NCBI GenBank assembly: GCA_946482635.1
Contig: CAMLSG010000042.1
Span: 1 to 30,946, forward strand
From: an uncultured Duganella sp.
Lineage (GTDB): Bacteria > Pseudomonadota > Gammaproteobacteria > Burkholderiales > Burkholderiaceae
Length of the DNA: 30,946 nt
Direction of reading: 5' to 3'
Position 1 is the stretch's first letter. Each line of letters begins with the position of its first letter. Shown here in pieces: positions 23,922 through 30,946 of this stretch. A program made the position numbers and the translations under genes. The notes under the pieces were generated by a model. The model was not told the DNA's origin, searched no databases, and saw only the letters and a list, made by a program, of their open reading frames with translations.

Positions 23922-25316
23922 ATGAGATTGACCGTCTTCGGACTTGCCCTCGCCCTTCTGTCCGGCGTGTCCCACGCCGAAACCATCCGCGTTGCCATCG
24001 GCACCCAGGACACCACCATCAACTGCGCGACCGGCGGCATCCTGATCCGCGAACTCAAGCTGCTGGAGAAATACCTGCCGCACGACGGCAAGTACAAGGA
24101 CGTGCAGTACGACATCCAGTGGAAGAACTTCACCTCCGGCGCGCCGCTGACCAACGAAATGGTGGCCGGCAAGCTGGACCTGGGATCGATGGCCGACTTC
24201 CCCGGCTCCTTCAACGGCGCCGCCTTCGCCAAGGCCGGCCGCCAAAGCCTGTTCATCAACGTGCTGTCGGGCAGCACCACCGGCAGCGGCAACGGAATCG
24301 TGGTGCCCAAGGCGTCCCCGGTGCAGTCGCTGGCCGAATTGAAGGGCAAGACGATATCCGTGCCGTTTGCCTCCACCGCGCATGGCATGCTGCTGCGCGC
24401 CGTGCGCGCCCAGGGCTGGGACCCGGACAAGGACGTCAACATCACCACCCAGGCGCCGGAAATCGCCGGCTCCGCCCTGCAGAGCAACAAGGTCGACGCC
24501 CATGCCGATTTCGTGCCGTTCGCCGAACTGTTCCCGCACCGCGGCTTTGCGCGCAAGATCTACGATGGCTCGCAAGCGAACGCGCCGACCCTGCACGGCA
24601 GCCTGGTCGATGCCGCCTACGCCCGCAAATATCCGGAAGTCGTGGTGGCATTCGTGCGCGCCGCCATTGAGGCCGACCGCCTGTTCGCCGCTGAACCGGA
24701 AAAATACAGCGAGCTGGTAGCCAGGGTTACCGGCATCGAGGCAGAGGTGAACTACCTGTTCCACGGCCCGCTCGGCCTGCAGACGCGCGACCTGAGCTGG
24801 AAACCGGAATACCGCCAGGCGGTACGCACCTCGCTGGCGACGCTGCGCCTGCTGAAACGCACCGACAACGACATCGACGCCGATGCCTTTATCGACGACC
24901 GCTACGTGCGCGCCGCCTTCCAGCAGGCCGGCCTCGATTACGAAGCGCAGCTGAAAAATTACGCCAGGCTGCCCCTGGTGGGCAAGGATGCCGCGACCGG
25001 CAAGCCGATCAGCGACGTCCAGCGCGTCGCGCAAATCTGGGTCAGCGGTGAAGCGCTGGTGCGCCACTATGCCTCGCCGGAGTCGGCACTGGCCGACCTG
25101 GCGAAACTGGAGAAAGCGGGCCGCAAGGTGCGCGCCGTGTATGCACAAGATCGCGACAGCGGCATCAAGCTGTTTGCCGGCGACGCCTGGTTCGTCAGCA
25201 GCGGCAAGAACGAGATCAACGCCTTCCTGCTCAAGGAATCGGCCGAAGCGTGGGCGCGCAAGGTCAAGGGCAAGGTGCTGGACTTCAACGGCGCCAAGGC
25301 CGCCGTAGCCGGGTGA
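23922..25316 (+). CDS. SsuA/TauA/NrtA-like substrate-binding protein with NosL-like C-terminal domain
   Basis: A 464-residue periplasmic binding protein. The signal peptide is 1-19 (GVSHA-ET). The NMT1/SsuA-type domain (about 20-345) has IRVAIGTQDTTINCATGG, GAPLTNEMVAGKLDLGSMAD, then GNGIVVPK and LAELKGKTISVPFASTAHG. This group binds sulfonates, nitrate or pyrimidine precursors. It is about 130 residues longer than usual. The extension (about 352-464) resembles NosL: AQIWVSGEALVRHYASPESALADL, VYAQDRDSGIKLFAGDAWFV and FLLKESAEAWARKVKGKVLDF, but the copper-binding CxxCGM motif of NosL is absent. The extension is inferred by pattern only. AGGAGA precedes the ATG; the gene is 19 bp behind the ferredoxin. 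Confidence 0.85.
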   Translation: MRLTVFGLALALLSGVSHAETIRVAIGTQDTTINCATGGILIRELKLLEKYLPHDGKYKDVQYDIQWKNFTSGAPLTNEMVAGKLDLGSMADFPGSFNGAAFAKAGRQSLFINVLSGSTTGSGNGIVVPKASPVQSLAELKGKTISVPFASTAHGMLLRAVRAQGWDPDKDVNITTQAPEIAGSALQSNKVDAHADFVPFAELFPHRGFARKIYDGSQANAPTLHGSLVDAAYARKYPEVVVAFVRAAIEADRLFAAEPEKYSELVARVTGIEAEVNYLFHGPLGLQTRDLSWKPEYRQAVRTSLATLRLLKRTDNDIDADAFIDDRYVRAAFQQAGLDYEAQLKNYARLPLVGKDAATGKPISDVQRVAQIWVSGEALVRHYASPESALADLAKLEKAGRKVRAVYAQDRDSGIKLFAGDAWFVSSGKNEINAFLLKESAEAWARKVKGKVLDFNGAKAAVAG

Positions 25317-25323
25317 GCGCGCC

Positions 25324-26118
25324 ATGGCCGCGCTGAAATCCCGCCTGTTACGAGCCGTGGTGCGCAGCCTTTCGCTCGCGGCCTGCGTGCTGGCCTGGCA
25401 TTGGGCGTCGACCCGCCATGTCGACTTCGGCGTGGCCAGCTTCCGCAACGTGCCCTCGCCGCAGGAGACGCTGCAGGCTGGCGCGGCGCTGCTGCAGTCG
25501 CCCAAGCTGGGCACCCACCTGTCGGCCAGCATCAGCCGCGTGTTCGCCGGCTATGCAGTGGCCGCGCTGCTGGGCATCGGGCTCGGGCTGGCCATCGGCA
25601 GGTCGCGCCTGCTGGCAGCGGCCCTGCTGCCGCCGCTGGAGGTGCTGCGCCCGATTCCCGCCGTGGCCTGGATACCGCTGGCGATCCTGATGTTCCCATC
25701 GTCCGAGCTGTCAATGGTGTTCATCACCTTCATTGGCGCCTTGTTCCCGATCCTGCTCAACACTATCCACGGCGTGGAAGGCATCGACACCAGGCTGATT
25801 GCCTCGGCCCGCAGCCTGGGCGGGCGCGGCGCGGCAGTATTTGCCAATGTCATCCTGCCGGGCGCCGCGCCCAGCATCGTGACCGGCCTGTCGATCGGCA
25901 TGGGCACTGCCTGGTTCTGCCTGGTCACGGCCGAAATGATTTCAGGCCAGTTCGGCATCGGCTATTACACCTGGTCGTCCTACATCGTGCAGGACTACCC
26001 CGACATCATCGTCGGCATGCTCGCCATCGGCATCTTCGGCATGGGCAGCAGCCTGCTGGTCAGGCAAGCCGGCAATGCACTGATGCCGTGGTACTTCATA
26101 GGGAGGAATGCAATATGA
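25324..26118 (+). CDS. ABC transporter permease, SsuC/TauC-like
   Basis: A 264-residue inner-membrane protein with about six hydrophobic helices. The binding-protein-dependent permease signature (EAA loop) reads IASARSLGGRGAAVFANVIL followed by PGAAPSIVTGLSIGMGTAW, around 158-198. LRPIPAVAWIPLAI near 108-121 is typical of the sulfonate/nitrate/taurine group. It forms the channel for the binding protein encoded 7 bp upstream, with the ATPase encoded next (ATGA overlap). The substrate is not resolved by sequence. Confidence 0.9.
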   Translation: MAALKSRLLRAVVRSLSLAACVLAWHWASTRHVDFGVASFRNVPSPQETLQAGAALLQSPKLGTHLSASISRVFAGYAVAALLGIGLGLAIGRSRLLAAALLPPLEVLRPIPAVAWIPLAILMFPSSELSMVFITFIGALFPILLNTIHGVEGIDTRLIASARSLGGRGAAVFANVILPGAAPSIVTGLSIGMGTAWFCLVTAEMISGQFGIGYYTWSSYIVQDYPDIIVGMLAIGIFGMGSSLLVRQAGNALMPWYFIGRNAI

Positions 26119-26906
26119 CACATGGCGCGATCGAGATCGCCGGGCTGCACATCCGGCTGGGCGAAGGCAAGTCAGCGCTGGACGCCGTGCACGGCCTGTC
26201 GCTGGCCGCCAGCCCAGGCGAATTCCTGTGCGTGCTGGGCCCCTCCGGCTGCGGCAAATCTACCCTGCTGGGCGCTCTGGCCGGCCACCTGCAACCCAGT
26301 GCCGGCAGCGTCCGGGTGGACGGCGCAGCGGTGCGCGGCCCAAGCCCGGAACGCGGCCTGGTGTTCCAGCAGCACACGCTGTTCCCGTGGAAAACGGTGC
26401 TGGAGAACGTAGCCTTCGGTCTCAAGGTGCGCGGCGTGCCGCGTGCAGAACGGGAGGCTCGCGCGCAGCAGCTGCTGCGCCTGGTGGGACTGGACAGCCA
26501 TGCAGCCAGCTATCCGGCCCAGCTTTCGGGCGGGATGCAGCAGCGCGTCGAGATTGCCCGCGTACTGATCAACGACCCGCGCGTGCTGCTGATGGACGAG
26601 CCGTTTGCCGCGCTGGATGCGCAAACCCGCCTGAAAATGCAGCAGTTGCTGCTGGAGGTCTGGGCGCGCATCCGCACCACGGTGGTGTTCATCACCCACG
26701 ACATCGACGAAGCGCTGTTCCTGGCCGACCGCATCCTGGTCATGAGCGAGCGTCCCGGACGCATCGTCGAGGAAATCCGGCTTGATTTCCCGCGCCCCCG
26801 GCGGGCCGACCTGGTGACAACGCTGGATTTCGTGCGCCTGAAGCGGCGCTGCCTGGAACTGCTGCACCCGCAGGCTGCCGCACCGGTGCTGCGCTATGCC
26901 ACTTAA
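26115..26906 (+). CDS. ABC transporter ATP-binding protein, SsuB/TauB-like
   Basis: A 263-residue ATPase with all key motifs: Walker A GPSGCGKST (42-50), Q-loop VFQQHTLFPWKTVLENV (83-99), signature LSGGMQQR (137-144), Walker B VLLMDEPFAALD (157-168) and H-loop FITHDIDEA (192-200). FPWKTVLENV and RPGRIVEEI are typical of the nitrate/sulfonate/taurine family. It drives the permease encoded upstream. The ATG at 26115 overlaps the permease TGA and has GGGAGG (26101-26106) upstream; longer upstream frames are shadows. Confidence 0.92.
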   Translation: MTHGAIEIAGLHIRLGEGKSALDAVHGLSLAASPGEFLCVLGPSGCGKSTLLGALAGHLQPSAGSVRVDGAAVRGPSPERGLVFQQHTLFPWKTVLENVAFGLKVRGVPRAEREARAQQLLRLVGLDSHAASYPAQLSGGMQQRVEIARVLINDPRVLLMDEPFAALDAQTRLKMQQLLLEVWARIRTTVVFITHDIDEALFLADRILVMSERPGRIVEEIRLDFPRPRRADLVTTLDFVRLKRRCLELLHPQAAAPVLRYAT

Positions 26907-26915
26907 GGAGGAAGC

Positions 26916-27851
26916 TTGACACATACCGCATTACAGGAACGCCTGCGCCATGCCGATAGCACGGTACGCCGCATTGCTGTGCTGGAACTGGCCGACGAAG
27001 CCTCCGACCACGACGTCCCGCTGCTGCTGGCTGCGCTGGACGACCGGGACGGCGCGGTGCGCGCAGCAGCCGCCGAAGCGCTATCGGCTTTTGAAAGCGA
27101 CGACACCGTGGCAGGCCTGGCCTTGCTGCTGGACGATGAGGATGAAGCGGTACGCACCGCAGCCGCGCACAGCCTGGCCGAGCTGAAACGGCCGCAGTCA
27201 GCACGCCTGCTGCTGCCGCACGTCGCGCACCCGAACGCTTTCGTGCGCGCCGCCATCCTGCGAGCGCTGCGCGAATTGCGCGCGGCAGGCAGTGCCGCCG
27301 CCGCCCTGGCGGCATTGGACGACGCAGCCGCGTCCGTGCGGCGCGAAGCGGTGGCGGTACTGGGCTACCTGAAGCATGCTGCGGCGCTGCCCGAACTGGC
27401 GCGCCTGGCAACCGGCGACGTCGATGCCGAAGTGCGCCGTGCCGCCGCTGGCGCACTCGGGCTGGCCAGCGGTACCGGTGTCCTGCCGGCGCTGTTTTCC
27501 GCGCTGGCCGATCCTGCCTGGCAGGTGCGGGAAGAAGCCGCCACCACGCTGGGCAAGCTGCGGCAGTCCGCCGCCGGCGAAGCTTTGGCAGCGGCGCTAC
27601 AGGACGACTACTGGCAAGTGCAATTGCGCGCAGCGCGCAGCCTGGGCCGCCTGCGCCAGGGGAGCGCCCTGCCCGCCCTGTTGCCGCTGCTGGCGCACGA
27701 CATCGCCAACCTGCGCCGCGAAACGGCGCTGGCCCTGGGCGAGATCGGCGAACGCGCCGCCGTACCTGCGCTGCTGGCAGCATCGCAGGACCCGGACCCC
27801 GAGGTACGCAAGGCGGTACGCCTGGCGCTGCAGCAACTGGAGGAGGCATGA
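26916..27851 (+). CDS. HEAT-repeat protein (PBS-lyase-like repeats)
   Basis: A 311-residue soluble protein built almost wholly from about ten 31-residue HEAT-like repeats (for example DRDGAVRAAAAEALSAF, DEDEAVRTAAAHSLAEL, DAEVRRAAAGALGLA, DPEVRKAVRLALQQL). These form an alpha-solenoid used for protein binding. No catalytic motif is visible. It starts with TTG at 26916, supported by AAGGAGG (26905-26911) just upstream, ten bases after the ATPase stop. Similar repeats occur in phycobilin lyases and in proteins that help insert cofactors. Its place between an ABC ATPase and a DUF971 gene suggests an accessory or assembly role for the oxidoreductase, which is inference. The 3' end overlaps the DUF971 gene by ATGA. 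Confidence 0.88.
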   Translation: MTHTALQERLRHADSTVRRIAVLELADEASDHDVPLLLAALDDRDGAVRAAAAEALSAFESDDTVAGLALLLDDEDEAVRTAAAHSLAELKRPQSARLLLPHVAHPNAFVRAAILRALRELRAAGSAAAALAALDDAAASVRREAVAVLGYLKHAAALPELARLATGDVDAEVRRAAAGALGLASGTGVLPALFSALADPAWQVREEAATTLGKLRQSAAGEALAAALQDDYWQVQLRAARSLGRLRQGSALPALLPLLAHDIANLRRETALALGEIGERAAVPALLAASQDPDPEVRKAVRLALQQLEEA

Positions 27852-28123
27852 CGCCGCTGGCTATCGAGCTCGACACCGATGCCGGGCAGTTGTCCATCCA
27901 TTGGCCGGACGCCCGGGTGCAAAAGCTCGACACCACCATGCTGCGCCGAAGTTGCCGTTGCGCCGATTGCCTGTCAGCCGCCCGGGCAGGGACGCAGCCG
28001 CTGCCGGCCCGCGCACTGCAGATATCACGCATAGTGCCGGTCGGCTCTTACGGCGTGCAGCTCGCCTTCAACGACGGCCATGGGCGCGGCATCTACCCCT
28101 GGAGCTACCTGCGCAGCCTATGA
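27848..28123 (+). CDS. DUF971 (GBBH-like N-terminal domain) protein
   Basis: A 91-residue protein matching DUF971, the N-terminal domain of gamma-butyrobetaine hydroxylase. It has LSIHWPDARVQKLDTTMLRRSC, then C36-x-C38-x2-C41 and DGH with His78, followed by YPWSYLRSL. Cys36, Cys38, Cys41 and His78 would form the zinc site known from GBBH. Stand-alone DUF971 proteins, and fusions to Mrp/ApbC, are linked with Fe-S protein biology, which fits the ferredoxin in the same operon. It is the last gene; its TGA abuts the stop of the convergent kinase gene (TGATCA at 28121-28126), and no terminator hairpin is visible. Confidence 0.88.
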   Translation: MTPLAIELDTDAGQLSIHWPDARVQKLDTTMLRRSCRCADCLSAARAGTQPLPARALQISRIVPVGSYGVQLAFNDGHGRGIYPWSYLRSL

Positions 28124-30010
28124 TCACCGGCTGCGCAGCTGGCGGGCCAGGTCGGCCAGGCGATACGGCTTGCCGACGATGGAAAATTCTTCTTCCGACT
28201 GCGGGAAACCGGAAGACAGGATGATCTTGATGTGCGGGTAGCGCTGGCGCACTTCGCGCGCCAGCTCCAGTCCCGTCATCCCGTTGGGCATCATCACGTC
28301 GCTGAACAGCACGTCGACTTCGCTGTCGCGTTGCAATGCGCGCAAGGCAGCTGCCGCATCATTGGCATGCAGGGTGCTGTAGCCCATCGACTGGAACAGT
28401 TCGCGCGCCGCTTCCATCACCAGCGGGTCGTCCTCCACGATCAGCACGCGCTCCTCGCGTATGCTGCGCGGCGCCGGCGCCTCCGTCAAAGACTCTTCCA
28501 GCGCCGGCAGGAAGAGATTGATGGTAGTCCCCTGGCCTTCTTCCGTATCGATCGTCACCGCCCCGCCGGATTGCACAATGAAGCCATACACCTGGCTCAG
28601 GCCAAGACCCGAACCCTTGCCGACTTCCTTCGTTGTGTAGAACGGTTCAAACGCGCGCTGGCGCACTTCTTCGCTCATGCCGGTGCCGGTATCGGCCACG
28701 CTCACCCGCACATAGTCGCCGGCCGGCAGCGCGCCTGCCTGGTTGGCCGCAAGCACAACGTTGCGCGTCGCGACTTCGAGCGTGCCGCCGCCAGGCATGG
28801 CATCGCGCGCATTCACTACCAGGTTGAGCAGGGCTGCCTCGAAGCGCGCCTCGTCAATCGATGCCTGGCGCAGCTTGGGATCGAGGTCCATTTCAAAGCG
28901 CATCAGCGGACCGGCAGCGCGCCGCAGCACGCCCTCGAAGCCGAGCACCAGGCGGTTCAGCTGCTGCACGCTGGGCGCCAGCGGCTGCTGGCGCGCAAAG
29001 GCCAGCAGTTGCTGCGTCAGCGCGGCGCCGCGGTCAACGGCGCGCCGCATGCTGTCCAGCACGCGCACCGCCGAGGCTTCCGGCGGCGCCGTGCGCAGGA
29101 TGTCGATGCCGTTCGAGACCACGGCCAGCAGGTTGTTGAAGTCATGCGCCACGCCGCCGGTCAACTGGCCGATCGATTCCATTTTCTGTGCCTGGAACAA
29201 GGCGGCACGCGCCTGTTCCAGCGATTGCTGCGCTTCGCGCTGCTCGGTGTTGTCGCGCGTGACTTTGGCAAAGCCGATCAATTCGCCGTCATCGTCGTAC
29301 AGCGCATCGACCACCGCATGGGCCCAGAAGCGCGTGCCGTCCTTGCGCACGCGCCAGCCTTCGCTTTCGTAGCGGCCTTCGCGCGCAGCCACTTCCAGTG
29401 CCCGTTCCGGCACGCCTGCCGCTTTGTCTTCTTCCGTAAAGAAGCGGCGGTAGTGGGTGCCGAGCACTTCCTCCGGCGCATAGCCCTTGATGCGTTCCGC
29501 GCCAAGATTCCAGTTGGTGATCAAGCCTTGCGGCGACAGCATGTAGATCGCATAGTCGATCACGCCTTGCACCAGCAGGCGGAAACGCTGCTCGCTCTCG
29601 CGCAGCGCTTCCATCACGCGCTTGCGCTCGGTGATGTCGCGCGTGACGTTGGCGAAGCCGACGTGCTCGCCATCCGGCGTGTAGATCGGATCGATCACCA
29701 CACTGGCCCAGAACTGCGAGCCATCCTTGCGCAAGCGCCAGCCTTCGCATTCAAAACGGCCCTCGCGCAAGGCAGTTGCCAGCGCACGTTTTGCCAGGCC
29801 GGTCTCCCGGTCTTCCGGCGTATGGAAGCGGGAGAAGTGCGTGCCGAGTATTTCCCGTTCGCTGAAGCCGTTGAAACGCTGGGCGCCCGCATTCCAGCTA
29901 CTGATGCGGCCTTCGGTGTCCATCATGTAGATCGCGTAATCGCTGATGCTGGCCACCAGGAGTTCATACCTGGTTGACAGACTCTCAAGCGCTGGGACTT
30001 CATTGATCAT
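28124..30010 (-). CDS. Soluble hybrid sensor histidine kinase, PAS-PAS-HisKA-HATPase-receiver
   Basis: A 628-residue cytosolic kinase with no membrane segment. Two PAS/PAC units (about 15-130 and 140-258) are near copies of each other (for instance DYAIYMMDTEG versus DYAIYMLSPQG, and EGWRLRKDGSQFWA versus EGWRVRKDGTRFWA). The dimerisation/phosphoacceptor box is GGVAHDFNNLLA with His289. The ATPase domain has the N-box NLVVNARDAM, G1 DTGTGM (440-445) and G2 GSGLGL (466-471). A C-terminal receiver (about 520-628) has acidic ED at 526-528, phosphoacceptor Asp571 in LFSDVMMP and Lys614. No separate response regulator is visible in the window. The signal is unknown; PAS domains often sense redox or small ligands. 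It is convergent with the DUF971 gene, and its ATG is at 30008-30010. Confidence 0.93.
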   Translation of the reverse strand: MINEVPALESLSTRYELLVASISDYAIYMMDTEGRISSWNAGAQRFNGFSEREILGTHFSRFHTPEDRETGLAKRALATALREGRFECEGWRLRKDGSQFWASVVIDPIYTPDGEHVGFANVTRDITERKRVMEALRESEQRFRLLVQGVIDYAIYMLSPQGLITNWNLGAERIKGYAPEEVLGTHYRRFFTEEDKAAGVPERALEVAAREGRYESEGWRVRKDGTRFWAHAVVDALYDDDGELIGFAKVTRDNTEQREAQQSLEQARAALFQAQKMESIGQLTGGVAHDFNNLLAVVSNGIDILRTAPPEASAVRVLDSMRRAVDRGAALTQQLLAFARQQPLAPSVQQLNRLVLGFEGVLRRAAGPLMRFEMDLDPKLRQASIDEARFEAALLNLVVNARDAMPGGGTLEVATRNVVLAANQAGALPAGDYVRVSVADTGTGMSEEVRQRAFEPFYTTKEVGKGSGLGLSQVYGFIVQSGGAVTIDTEEGQGTTINLFLPALEESLTEAPAPRSIREERVLIVEDDPLVMEAARELFQSMGYSTLHANDAAAALRALQRDSEVDVLFSDVMMPNGMTGLELAREVRQRYPHIKIILSSGFPQSEEEFSIVGKPYRLADLARQLRSR

Positions 30011-30056
30011 CAGTAGCTAAGCGCACTGCTGCGCGCGTGGATTGTGCAAGGATTTC

Positions 30057-30946
30057 ATGAGAATGCCACAATCTGCAATTATGTGGAAAACGACTTTGTT
30101 GCTGGCCCTGGCCCTGTCGGTACCCACGGTGGAAGTCCCCAATACCCGCTCGCCGGTGGACAAGTCCTACCGCAAGATGCTGCAAGGCGCGGAGCGATTC
30201 AAGCGCGAGCACGGGCTGGCGCCACAAGCCAGCTTGCGCTTCCGCCTCTTGCCGCGGCAACCGGGCACGAACATGCAAGGCATCAAGCTGAAAGTGGTGG
30301 GCGACACCAGCAGCATGGCGGTGCCGATCGGCGCCGACAACAGCTTCACGCTGGAATACAACGAGCTGCTGTGGCGCGAAGACGCCGCCGTACTCGCCAA
30401 CCGCAAGACCTTGTCCATGACATGGCGCGCCGAGGTGCGCAGCCCGGGCGTGCCGGAGGGCATGCGCCGCCTGGGCGACCTGCGGCTGGAATGCCTGGTC
30501 GGCATGGAAGCCGGGCTGGTATCGAACAACGCCCACCTGTTCGCCTGGCTCGACGAATTCCTGCGCAGTCCCGACAAGGTATGCAGCGACCCGAACGGCA
30601 ACTATCTGTTCTTCACGGAAAAACCGCTGTTCTCCATTACCCTGCAGGCCGGCGAACGGCGCGCCACCCTGCCCTTCCACGCCTTATATGCCGGCAATCC
30701 GCCTGCTGCCGAAATGCCCTACTGCGATTGCCAGGTGCTGCTGGACCGCAGCTACTTCGCGCCGGTGTGGGACCGCAGCTGGCCTGACGACACCCTGCTG
30801 GGTTTCGAATACATGGACGATCCGCCGCCCGCCAGCGCGGCCGCCCCGCGCGACCGCGCGTCTGCCCTGGCAGCGCACGGCCCGCCCCAGCTCAGCAGGC
30901 GCTTCGACAGCGGGCGCGAAGTCTGGCTATACCAGTCGGCAGCGCC
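30057..30946 (+). CDS. Uncharacterised exported protein, 3' end cut by the window
   Basis: An open frame of at least 296 codons that continues past the window edge. It begins ATG AGA ATG CCA. AAGGA at 30048-30052 could serve either ATG (30057 or 30063), and a third ATG at 30081 is possible; a TAA at 30018 closes the frame upstream. A hydrophobic signal (MWKTTLLLALALSVPTVEV) suggests export. I recognise no domain. Visible segments include SLRFRLLPRQPGTNMQGIKL, DNSFTLEYNELLWREDAAVL and a cysteine-containing YCDCQVLLDRSYF. A proline/alanine-rich linker (PPPASAAAPRDRAS) lies near the edge. It is divergent from the kinase gene with 46 bp between starts. The reverse-strand frame over 30000-30680 lacks protein-like features and is a shadow. 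Confidence 0.75.
   Translation, partial: MRMPQSAIMWKTTLLLALALSVPTVEVPNTRSPVDKSYRKMLQGAERFKREHGLAPQASLRFRLLPRQPGTNMQGIKLKVVGDTSSMAVPIGADNSFTLEYNELLWREDAAVLANRKTLSMTWRAEVRSPGVPEGMRRLGDLRLECLVGMEAGLVSNNAHLFAWLDEFLRSPDKVCSDPNGNYLFFTEKPLFSITLQAGERRATLPFHALYAGNPPAAEMPYCDCQVLLDRSYFAPVWDRSWPDDTLLGFEYMDDPPPASAAAPRDRASALAAHGPPQLSRRFDSGREVWLYQSAA

Noticed and set aside
30000..30680. A minus-strand open frame of 226 codons at the right edge
   Set aside because: The opposite strand holds a frame with signal peptide and Shine-Dalgarno open to the window end, while this frame has neither and overlaps the kinase start.

Overview
The window is about 31 kb of GC-rich, densely packed chromosomal DNA from a Gram-negative bacterium. 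A TonB-dependent outer-membrane receptor, a lipoprotein with a lipobox, DUF805/DUF1059/PsiF proteins and the general codon use suggest a betaproteobacterium of the Oxalobacteraceae type (Massilia/Duganella/Janthinobacterium-like). This placement is inference from gene content. I see no rRNA, tRNA, CRISPR array, insertion sequence or phage gene, and no gene-free stretch reaches 300 bp. The longest gaps are about 205 bp (20985-21189), 175 bp (14127-14301) and 164 bp (5252-5415).

Layout. (1) 21-2560, minus: a Dot1-like SAM methyltransferase, a GNAT acetyltransferase and a TipA-type MerR regulator, read in that order. (2) 2601-5251, minus: a TonB-dependent receptor with a strong intrinsic terminator behind it. 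A divergent periplasmic solute-binding-like protein (5416-6201) sits on the plus strand. (3) 6240-13078, plus: a tightly overlapping six-gene operon RDD - SpoIIM-like - DUF4129 - DUF4350 - MoxR AAA+ ATPase - DUF58. This is a widely conserved membrane-associated MoxR chaperone set. Two tandem DUF805 membrane proteins converge on it. (4) 14302-20984: a RelA/SpoT-reminiscent cytosolic protein, DUF1059, a serine beta-lactamase-like hydrolase, the Na+/glutamate symporter GltS, a CsgG-like lipoprotein, PsiF and a DUF885-type metallopeptidase. (5) 21190-28123, plus: an eight-gene unit, the most interesting part of the window. It comprises a GntR/UTRA repressor with a near-perfect palindrome just upstream, an APS-reductase-alpha-like flavoprotein, an AprB-like two-cluster ferredoxin, a SsuA/TauA-like binding protein carrying a C-terminal NosL-like extension, permease, ATPase, a HEAT-repeat protein and a DUF971 protein. 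(6) 28124-30010, minus: a soluble tandem-PAS hybrid histidine kinase. (7) 30057 to the window end: an unrecognised secreted protein that runs off the edge.

The best candidate for an undescribed system is the operon at 21190-28123. It combines ABC uptake of a probable sulfonate-like or other small organic or inorganic anion with an AprAB-like flavin/Fe-S oxidoreductase and two accessory proteins. DUF971 and HEAT-repeat proteins could plausibly serve Fe-S or flavoprotein maturation. A second window-wide pattern is that all five convergent gene pairs end with overlapping, abutting or one-base-apart stop codons. Three of them share a palindromic stop (TGATCA twice, CTAG once).
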